Shown: piece by piece, positions 1 to 6,436 of the stretch
How positions within the stretch are numbered: the stretch's first letter is position 1
How the letters are laid out: each line of letters starts with the position of its first letter
Assembly: GCA_900765705.1 (NCBI GenBank)
Contig: CAAFSR010000211.1
Location: 1 to 6,436 of the forward strand
Direction: 5' to 3'
Length of the DNA stretch: 6,436 nucleotides
Origin: an uncultured Faecalibacterium sp.
GTDB lineage: Bacteria; Bacillota; Clostridia; Oscillospirales; Ruminococcaceae
Notes under the pieces: model-generated
What the model saw: the letters and a program-made list of their open reading frames with translations, nothing else
What the model was told of the DNA's origin: nothing
The model's database searches: none
Made by a program: the position numbers and the translations under genes

Positions 1-191
1 CAAAGCAGCCTGTGCCCCTGAGCGATACCGAGCGCCGGGTGCTGGCCGGCATCGGGCCAAAGCCCGTGGGCATCGAGGAGCTGTGCGTGAGCACCGGCCT
101 GCCCATGTCCACCTTGCTGGGCACCCTGATGAAGCTGGAACTCACCGGCCGGGTGTACAAGCAGCCGGGGCAGCGGTATGTGCTGCGGTAA
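1..191 (+). CDS. dprA: DNA processing protein DprA (Smf), C-terminal winged-helix end, partial
   Basis: Only the last 63 codons or so are present; the reading frame starts at base 3 and ends at TAA 189-191. The visible peptide begins KQPVPLSDTERRVLAGIG and ends GRVYKQPGQRYVLR. It matches the small winged-helix domain found at the C-terminus of many DprA proteins: a helix after 'L(S/T)..E..VL..I', a helix-turn-helix (IEELCVSTGLPMSTLLGTLMKLEL), then the 'G.V....G..Y.L' wing. DprA binds incoming single-stranded DNA and loads RecA during natural transformation; the Rossmann-like core that does this lies outside the window. Its position directly upstream of topA is the common Firmicutes order (smf-topA-trmFO in Bacillus subtilis) and supports the call. 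A winged-helix domain alone could belong to a regulator, so the identification depends partly on synteny. Confidence 0.85.
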   Translation, partial: KQPVPLSDTERRVLAGIGPKPVGIEELCVSTGLPMSTLLGTLMKLELTGRVYKQPGQRYVLR

Positions 192-231
192 AATTGTGGA
201 ATATTTCCGCTGGTAAAGCACACAACAGCTG

Positions 232-240
232 TGGTACAAT
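232..240 (+). promoter_or_regulatory. Probable extended -10 promoter for topA
   Basis: TGG followed by TACAAT (235-240) fits the extended -10 form TGnTATAAT with one mismatch. The -35 region 17-18 bases upstream (about 211-217, TGGTAAA) is poor, which is tolerable for an extended -10 promoter. Transcription would begin near 246-248, giving a leader of about 56 bases before the topA ATG. The area is AT-rich compared with the flanking coding DNA. No terminator is visible after dprA, so topA may also be read from an upstream promoter. Assigned from sequence pattern only. Confidence 0.45.
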
Positions 241-256
241 AATATGAGCGAATGAC

Positions 257-278
257 CGTGCATCCCTTTGGGGGCACG
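257..278 (+). other. Hairpin in the topA leader
   Basis: CGTGC (257-261) pairs perfectly with GCACG (274-278). Inside, CCC (264-266) can pair with GGG (270-272 or 271-273), leaving a small bulge and a three- or four-base loop. The hairpin ends ten bases before the GAGGAG ribosome binding site (288-293), which stays single-stranded. No U-tract follows, so it is not a terminator. It might stabilise the 5' end or bind a factor, but no known riboswitch class is recognised. Confidence 0.35.
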
Positions 279-303
279 TTGCAGATAGAGGAGAAAAGAA
301 GAA

Positions 304-2388
304 ATGGCGAAACTGGTTATCGTGGAGTCGCCTGCAAAGGCGAAAACCATCGGCAAATATCTGGGGGATGACTACGAGGTCACCGCCAGCATGGGCCATA
401 TCCGCGATCTGCCCGCATCTCAGCTGGGCATCGATGTGGAGCATGGCTACACCCCCCAGTACATCAGCATCAAGGGCAAGGAAAAGCTGATCAAGGAACT
501 GAAGAGCAAGGCCAAACACGCCGACGGCGTGCTGCTGGCAACCGACCCGGACCGCGAGGGCGAGGCCATCAGCTGGCATCTGGCCAACATTCTGGGGCTG
601 GACCCCCACGAGCCCAACCGCGTCACCTTTGACGAGATCACCAAAAAGGGCGTGAAGGAGGGCATGTCCCACCCCCGCGCCATTGACGAGGACCTGTTCA
701 ACGCCCAGCAGGCACGCCGCGTGCTGGACCGTCTGGTGGGCTACAAGCTCAGCCCGTTTTTGTGGCGCAAGGTGCGCCGCGGCTTGTCCGCAGGCCGTGT
801 GCAGAGCGTGGCAGTGCGCTTGATCGACGACCGGGAAAAGGAGATCGAAAACTTCAAGCCCGATGAATACTGGAACGTGGATGCCACCTTGGGTGCAGGG
901 CACAAGAGCTTTGTGGCACGCCTTGCCACGGATGCCAACGGCAAAAAGCTGCTGCCCAAAAGCGAGGCCGAGGCCCGCGCCATCGAGAAGGGCTTGGAGG
1001 GCGCAAGTTATGTGGTGAGCGAGCTCAAGCGCGGCAAGCGCGCAAAGCAGCCTACCCCGGCCTTCATCACCAGTACCCTGCAGCAGGAGGCCTCCCGCCG
1101 GTTGGGCTTTACGGCCACCCGCACCATGCGCGCCGCCCAGACCCTGTACGAAGGCGTGGACATTGCCGGGCACGGTACCATGGGTCTTATCACCTATATG
1201 CGTACCGACAGTCTGCGCATCTCGGACGAGGCTGTGGCTGCCGCCAAGGAGTATATCGCCGGGGCATACGGCGAGGCATATATCTGCCCTTATAAGCGCA
1301 CATGGAAGACCAAAAGTGCAACGGCAGCACAGGACGCCCACGAAGCCATCCGTCCCTCTGTGCCCTCCCTGACCCCGGACGAGGTGGACAAGAGCATCAG
1401 CGGCGACACCGCAAAGCTGTACCGCATGATCTGGAGCCGCTTTATGGCCAGCCAGATGGCAGACTGCCAGCAGGACACCGTGTCGGTCACCGTCAGCGCG
1501 GCGGATTACCACTTCAAGGCCAGCGGCTACACCGTGACCTTTGACGGCTTTACCGCCCTGTACGAGGAAGCCACCGACGAAAAGGAAAAGAAGGAAACGA
1601 ACCTTCCCCCGCTGGAGCAGGGACAGGTGCTCAAGCTGCGGGAGCTGAAGAGTGAGCAGAAGTTTACCCAGCCGCCCGCCCGCTATACCGAAGCTACCCT
1701 TATCAAGGCACTGGAAGAAAACGGTATCGGCCGCCCCTCCACCTACGCGCCCATCATCACCACCATCATCGACCGCGGCTATGTGGAGCGCGACCAGAAA
1801 AAGCTGAAGCCCACCCTGCTGGGCCGTGCTGTGGACGGGCTGATGCTGGAACAGTTCCCCCACATCGTGGACGTGGACTTCTCCGCCCAGATGGAAAAGA
1901 ATCTGGATAAGGTGGAAAGCGGCAAGGCCGACTGGCGCAAGACCGTGGACGACTTCTATCAGGGCTTTGAGGCCAGTCTGGAACAGGCCGAAAAGAACAT
2001 GGAGGGCAAAAAGGTCAAGGTACCGGACGAGCCTTCCAGCGAAGTGTGCGACCTGTGCGGCCGCCCTATGGTCATCAAGGTGGGCAAGTACGGCAAGTTC
2101 TTGGCCTGCAGCGGCTTCCCGGAGTGCCGGGGCACCAAGCGCCTTGTCAAGGATACCGGCGGCATCTGCCCCAAGTGCGGCAAGGGCCGTCTGCTGGAGC
2201 GCAAAAGCTCCAAGGGCCGCATCTACTACGGCTGTGAGCGCTACCCGGACTGCGACTTTATGACATGGGATATGCCGGTTGCCACCAAGTGCGAAAAGTG
2301 CGGCAGCACCCTGTTCCGTAAGGGCGGCAAGCTGTACTGCGCCAAGGAGGGCTGCGGCTTTGAGATGCCGGTGCCCAAAAAGGATTGA
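304..2388 (+). CDS. topA: DNA topoisomerase I (type IA)
   Basis: This 694-residue protein relaxes negatively supercoiled DNA by cutting and passing one strand through a 5'-phosphotyrosine intermediate. The N-terminal Toprim domain (about 1-115) has E8 in VIVESPAKA and the metal-binding D81-x-D83-x-E85 in ATDPDREGEA. The core carries LSAGRVQSVAVRL (161-173), the active site ITYMRTDS with catalytic Y298 (R300 follows), DAHEAIRPS (344-352) and GIGRPSTYAP (474-483). Three C-terminal zinc ribbons follow, each with four cysteines: C582/585/602/608, C622/625/644/650 and C663/666/679/684. Length and domain order are those of ordinary Firmicutes TopA; no key residue is missing. The ATG at 304 is preceded by GAGGAG (288-293) with a ten-base spacer, and the family motif starts at residue 3, so this start is secure. 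It lies 112 bases after dprA with its own likely promoter. The enzyme is cytoplasmic. Confidence 0.98.
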   Translation: MAKLVIVESPAKAKTIGKYLGDDYEVTASMGHIRDLPASQLGIDVEHGYTPQYISIKGKEKLIKELKSKAKHADGVLLATDPDREGEAISWHLANILGLDPHEPNRVTFDEITKKGVKEGMSHPRAIDEDLFNAQQARRVLDRLVGYKLSPFLWRKVRRGLSAGRVQSVAVRLIDDREKEIENFKPDEYWNVDATLGAGHKSFVARLATDANGKKLLPKSEAEARAIEKGLEGASYVVSELKRGKRAKQPTPAFITSTLQQEASRRLGFTATRTMRAAQTLYEGVDIAGHGTMGLITYMRTDSLRISDEAVAAAKEYIAGAYGEAYICPYKRTWKTKSATAAQDAHEAIRPSVPSLTPDEVDKSISGDTAKLYRMIWSRFMASQMADCQQDTVSVTVSAADYHFKASGYTVTFDGFTALYEEATDEKEKKETNLPPLEQGQVLKLRELKSEQKFTQPPARYTEATLIKALEENGIGRPSTYAPIITTIIDRGYVERDQKKLKPTLLGRAVDGLMLEQFPHIVDVDFSAQMEKNLDKVESGKADWRKTVDDFYQGFEASLEQAEKNMEGKKVKVPDEPSSEVCDLCGRPMVIKVGKYGKFLACSGFPECRGTKRLVKDTGGICPKCGKGRLLERKSSKGRIYYGCERYPDCDFMTWDMPVATKCEKCGSTLFRKGGKLYCAKEGCGFEMPVPKKD

Positions 2389-2397
2389 CAGATAAAT

Positions 2398-2424
2398 GCC
2401 TTTCCCCGGATGGGGGAAGCTTTT
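2398..2424 (+). terminator. Weak terminator-like hairpin after topA
   Basis: TTCCCC (2402-2407) pairs with GGGGAA (2413-2418) over a five-base loop, with a possible U-G pair outside it or GC (2398-2399) pairing with GC (2419-2420). TTTT (2421-2424) follows, then C. The stem is short and the U-tract is only four bases, so termination would be partial at best. It starts ten bases after the topA stop. If it works, it would reduce read-through from topA into trmFO; no good promoter is seen between it and trmFO, which argues that substantial read-through occurs. Confidence 0.35.
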
Positions 2425-2477
2425 CAGAGAATACGCTACACCCTCCCTTTTTGGCAATGACTGAGAGGGTTGGATCA

Positions 2478-2482
2478 AAGGA
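2478..2482 (+). promoter_or_regulatory. trmFO ribosome binding site that fixes the start
   Basis: AAGGA within AAAGGAAAG (2477-2485) lies eight bases before ATG 2491. An in-frame TTG at 2470 would lengthen the protein by seven residues, but it lies upstream of this site and has no good site of its own, so the ATG is chosen. Confidence 0.75.
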
Positions 2483-2490
2483 AAGACCAA

Positions 2491-3867
<1,377 letters not shown>

Positions 3868-3896
3868 GGCAAACCACCTGAAAGGAGAAAACAGGT

Positions 3897-4910
3897 ATGA
3901 AGATCATTGTGGACATGATGGGCGGCGACAACGCCCCGCTGGCTGTTCTGGAAGGCGCTGCACAGGCCGTTAAGGAGTACGGCGTGCAGCTTATCGGCGT
4001 GGGCAACGAGGCGTTGGTGCGTAAAACTGCCGCCGAGCACAACATCCCGCTGGACGGCATCGAGCTGGTGAACTGCACCGAGACCATCGAGATGTGCGAC
4101 GAGCCTGCCCGTGCCATCCGCCAGAAGAAGGATTCCTCCATCGTGGTGGGCCTGAACCTGCTCAAGGAGGGCAAGGGCGATGCCTTTGTTTCTGCCGGCA
4201 GCACCGGTGCACTGCACGTTGGCGCAAGCCTTATCGTGCGTACTTTGCGGGGCGTCAAGCGCCCGGCACTGGCTACCATGGTGCCCGCAAAGCAGCAGGC
4301 TTATCTGCTGCTGGACTGCGGTGCTAACGTGGAGTGCCGCCCGGAGATGCTGGCCGCCTTTGCGGTCATGGGCAGCTGCTATGTGAACAAGGTGGAGGGC
4401 CGCAAGGACCCCAGCGTAGCACTGGCCAATAACGGCGCCGAGGAGAGCAAGGGCACCCCCGTGCTGCGGGACGCCCACCAGCTGCTCAAGACCACCCCGG
4501 GCATCCGCTTTGTGGGCAATATTGAGCCGCGTGATGTGCCGAACGGTGAGGTGGACGTGGTGGTCTGCGACGGCTTTACCGGCAACGTCATCCTCAAGCT
4601 GACCGAGGGTGTGGCAAAGATGCTGCTGGGTATGCTCAAGCAGATGTTCCTTGCAAACCTTGGCGGCAAGCTGGCTTACCTGCTGCTCAAGGGTGGCGTT
4701 ACCGACCTGAAGCACCAGATGGACAGCGAGGAATACGGCGGCGCACCCTTCCTTGGCGCAAAGCAGCCGGTCATCAAGGCACACGGCTCCTCCAAGGCTA
4801 AGGGCATCAAAAACGCCATCCGGCAGGCAAAGATCTGCGTGGAGAACGATCTGTGCGGCACCATGCAGTCTGCACTGGACGAGCTGGCCGCAGCACAGCC
4901 GGAGGAATAA
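3897..4910 (+). CDS. plsX: Phosphate acyltransferase PlsX
   Basis: This 337-residue enzyme converts acyl-ACP and inorganic phosphate to acyl-phosphate, the acyl donor that PlsY uses to start phospholipid synthesis; family members are soluble or peripheral at the inner face of the membrane. It starts with MKIIVDMMGGDNAP, the classic PlsX opening. Further family blocks are IRQKKDSSIVVGLNLLKEGKGDAFVSAGSTGAL in pieces (from residue 74), LLLDCGANVECRPEML (137-152), FVGNIEPRDVPNGEVDVVVC (205-224), DGFTGNVILKLTEG (225-238) and GGAPFLGAKQPVIKAHG (281-297). The usual LLNIG-type block reads VALANNGAEESKG (174-186), slightly divergent. AAGGAG (3882-3887) sits nine bases before the ATG. Only 18 bases separate it from rnc; acpP, fabD and fabG, which often lie between these genes in Firmicutes, are absent. 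No FapR-like operator is visible in the short upstream gap, so expression probably comes from transcription through trmFO. Confidence 0.97.
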   Translation: MKIIVDMMGGDNAPLAVLEGAAQAVKEYGVQLIGVGNEALVRKTAAEHNIPLDGIELVNCTETIEMCDEPARAIRQKKDSSIVVGLNLLKEGKGDAFVSAGSTGALHVGASLIVRTLRGVKRPALATMVPAKQQAYLLLDCGANVECRPEMLAAFAVMGSCYVNKVEGRKDPSVALANNGAEESKGTPVLRDAHQLLKTTPGIRFVGNIEPRDVPNGEVDVVVCDGFTGNVILKLTEGVAKMLLGMLKQMFLANLGGKLAYLLLKGGVTDLKHQMDSEEYGGAPFLGAKQPVIKAHGSSKAKGIKNAIRQAKICVENDLCGTMQSALDELAAAQPEE

Positions 4911-4928
4911 AAGGGAGTAAAAACGACC

Positions 4929-5603
4929 ATGAGCCATCAGTTGGAAACTATCATCGGTTACAAATTCAAAAACCCGGAGCTGCTGGAGACCGCGCTTACC
5001 CACACCAGCTATGCCAACGAGAGCCGCACCCCGGTCAAGCACAACGAGCGGCTGGAGTTTCTGGGCGACAGCGTTTTGCAGATCGTATCCGCAGACTACC
5101 TGTTCCACGCCTACGCCGACCGCCCGGAGGGCGATCTGACCCGCATCCGCGCCAGCCTTGTCAGCGAGGGTGCACTGTTCCAGTTTGCGCAGGAGATCGG
5201 CCTTGGCGAGTATCTGCGCCTTGGCCGCGGCGAGGAGCGCTGCGGCGGCCGCACCCGTCCCAGTGTGGTGTCGGATGCCTTCGAGGCTGTTATTGCCGCT
5301 TTGTATCTGGACGGCGGCATGGAGGTGGCGCGCAAGTTCATCCTGCCCTTCATCACCGAGGGCAAGCACGCCGAGGCGGACTACAAGACCCGCCTGCAGG
5401 AGATCGTGCAGCAGAACCCGGAAGAGCGCCTGAGCTATGTGGTGGAAAGCGAGTCCGGTCCGGATCACGACAAGCACTTTGTGGTGGCGGTGCGCTTTAA
5501 CTCCGACCGCGTGGCACGCGGCGAGGGACGCAGCAAAAAGGCCGCCGAGCAGTGTGCCGCCAAGGAAGCACTCAAGCTGCTGGGCGTGATAAAGGAAAAG
5601 TAA
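4929..5603 (+). CDS. rnc: Ribonuclease III
   Basis: This 224-residue endonuclease cuts double-stranded RNA, including rRNA precursors and structured mRNAs. The N-terminal catalytic domain (about 1-145) carries the signature HNERLEFLGDSVLQIV with E40, E43 and D47, the E67 of PEGDLTRIRASLV, and D116 and E119 in VSDAFEAVIAALYLDGG; these correspond to E38, E41, D45, E65, D114 and E117 of the Escherichia coli enzyme, so the active site is complete. The C-terminal double-stranded RNA binding domain (about 150-219) has LSYVVESESGPDHDKHF and ends GEGRSKKAAEQCAAKEAL. Length is normal for the family. The ATG at 4929 has AAGGGAG (4911-4917) eleven bases upstream. The stop codon directly abuts the smc start. 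It is the second of three tightly packed genes (plsX-rnc-smc). Confidence 0.98.
   Translation: MSHQLETIIGYKFKNPELLETALTHTSYANESRTPVKHNERLEFLGDSVLQIVSADYLFHAYADRPEGDLTRIRASLVSEGALFQFAQEIGLGEYLRLGRGEERCGGRTRPSVVSDAFEAVIAALYLDGGMEVARKFILPFITEGKHAEADYKTRLQEIVQQNPEERLSYVVESESGPDHDKHFVVAVRFNSDRVARGEGRSKKAAEQCAAKEALKLLGVIKEK
5592..5596 (+). promoter_or_regulatory. smc ribosome binding site inside the end of rnc
   Basis: AAGGA within AAAGGAAAAG (5591-5600) encodes part of the last residues of RNase III (KEK) and lies seven bases before ATG 5604. Since the rnc stop TAA (5601-5603) touches the smc ATG, ribosomes ending rnc can restart on smc: translational coupling is likely. Confidence 0.65.
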
Positions 5604-6436
5604 ATGGTATTCAAGGAACTGGAGATCCAGGGCTTTAAAAGCTTTCCCGATAAGGTAAAGATCAGCTTTGATACCGGCGTTACCGGCGTGGTGGGGCCCA
5701 ACGGCTCCGGCAAGTCCAACCTTTCGGACGCAGTGCGCTGGGTGCTGGGCGAGACCAGCTCCCGCCAGCTGCGCGCTGCCGGCAAGATGGAGGATGTCAT
5801 CTTCGGCGGCACCCGCAAGCGCAGCCCTATGGGCTTTGCACAGGTGCGGCTGACGCTGGATAACACCGCCCACACGCTGGATGTGGACGCGGACGAGGTG
5901 ACCATCGGCCGCAAATACTACCGCTCCGGCGACAGCGAGTACACCATCAACGGGCAGGTATGCCGCCTGCGGGATGTGTACGAGCTGCTGCTGGATACCG
6001 GTATCGGCAGGGACGGCTACTCGGTCATTGGGCAGGGACGCATTGCGGAGATCGTGGCAGCCAAAAGCAGCGAGCGCCGCGAGATCTTTGAAGAGGCCTG
6101 CGGCATTGCCAAGTACCGCTACCGCAAGACCGAGGCCGAGCGCCGCCTGGCTGCGGCGGGCGAAAATCTGGAACGGCTGCGGGATATCCTTGGCGAGCTG
6201 GAAAGCCGCGTGGGCCCGCTGGAAAAAGAAAGCGCCAAGGCGCAGAGGTTTCTGGAGCTGAGCGCCCAGCGCAAAACGCTGGAGGTGACCCTGTGGACCG
6301 ACGGGGTGCACCGCGCCCGGGAGGCTGTGCGCCAGCAGGTGCGGGACTACGAGACCGCCCAGACCGACTACGAGCGCTTTGACCGGGAAACAAAGGCCGC
6401 CGAGCAGGAGGCTGAGGAGATCCGTATGCAGGCACA
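5604..6436 (+). CDS. smc: Chromosome segregation protein SMC, N-terminal part (cut by window end)
   Basis: The frame is open from ATG 5604 to the window edge, giving 277 residues of a family usually near 1,180-1,200. SMC dimers with ScpA and ScpB form the condensin that loads near the origin, extrudes DNA loops and helps resolve sister chromosomes. The visible part is the N-terminal half of the ABC-type ATPase head: the start MVFKELEIQGFKSFPDK, the Walker A motif GPNGSGKSN (31-39), the SDAVRWVLGE and KMEDVIFGGT blocks (41-50, 61-70), and the Q-loop region YSVIGQGRIAEIV (139-151, Q144). The EEACGIAKYRYRK segment (163-175) leads into the first coiled-coil arm, seen as charged, Ala/Glu/Arg-rich helix from about 176 on. 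Walker B, the signature motif, the hinge and the return arm lie beyond the window. Its place after rnc is standard for Firmicutes. No defect is seen in the part present. Confidence 0.97.
   Translation, partial: MVFKELEIQGFKSFPDKVKISFDTGVTGVVGPNGSGKSNLSDAVRWVLGETSSRQLRAAGKMEDVIFGGTRKRSPMGFAQVRLTLDNTAHTLDVDADEVTIGRKYYRSGDSEYTINGQVCRLRDVYELLLDTGIGRDGYSVIGQGRIAEIVAAKSSERREIFEEACGIAKYRYRKTEAERRLAAAGENLERLRDILGELESRVGPLEKESAKAQRFLELSAQRKTLEVTLWTDGVHRAREAVRQQVRDYETAQTDYERFDRETKAAEQEAEEIRMQA

Noticed and set aside
196..210. Hairpin GTGGAA/TTCCGC after the dprA stop as a terminator
   Set aside because: The stem is six pairs including a G-U pair and no U-tract follows, so intrinsic termination is not supported.
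244..255. ATG-AGC-GAA-TGA mini-ORF in the topA leader
   Set aside because: It has no ribosome binding site and overlaps the expected transcription start, so it is probably not even fully transcribed.
2451..2479. TTGGCA (2451-2456) with ATCAAA (2474-2479) as a trmFO promoter
   Set aside because: The -10 match is poor and the transcript would start at or within the ribosome binding site.
2470..2490. TTG start for trmFO seven codons upstream of the ATG
   Set aside because: The extension lies over the ribosome binding site of ATG 2491, and the family's FAD motif sits at the expected distance from the ATG.

Overview
The window is a compact block of housekeeping genes, all on the + strand, from a GC-rich member of the Firmicutes (Bacillota). 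The gene order dprA-topA-trmFO and the set plsX-rnc-smc are typical of this phylum. The folate/FAD-dependent TrmFO (rather than TrmA) and strong AGGAG-type ribosome binding sites agree with that. High G+C, heavy use of GC-ending codons and the sequence style point to class Clostridia, most likely the Faecalibacterium/Gemmiger/Subdoligranulum group of the Oscillospiraceae (Ruminococcaceae). The genus is an inference from impression and was not tested by a search.

Layout. Bases 1-191 are the 3' end of dprA (winged-helix tail). Bases 192-303 hold a probable extended -10 promoter, a small leader hairpin and the topA ribosome binding site. topA (304-2388) is complete with three zinc ribbons. Bases 2389-2490 contain a weak terminator-like hairpin, a possible 22-codon small ORF and the trmFO ribosome binding site. 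trmFO (2491-3867), plsX (3897-4910), rnc (4929-5603) and the 5' third or less of smc (from 5604, cut by the window edge) follow with gaps of 29, 18 and 0 bases, so they look like one transcription unit.

How the genes relate. DprA loads RecA on incoming single-stranded DNA, topoisomerase I relaxes negative supercoils, and SMC compacts and segregates chromosomes: these handle DNA. TrmFO makes m5U54 in the T-loop of tRNA and RNase III processes double-stranded RNA: these handle RNA. PlsX makes acyl-phosphate for phospholipid synthesis. They are linked by long-standing synteny and shared transcription rather than by one pathway.

I found no mobile element, CRISPR array, RNA gene, phage gene or defence gene, and no evidence of an undescribed system. 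The points worth a second look are modest: a roughly 20-residue insertion just before the second catalytic-region cysteine of TrmFO, the joining of two normally separate gene clusters, the absence of acpP between plsX and rnc, a possible small ORF and RNA structure ahead of trmFO, the structured topA leader, and complete avoidance of three codons that creates very long false antisense ORFs.
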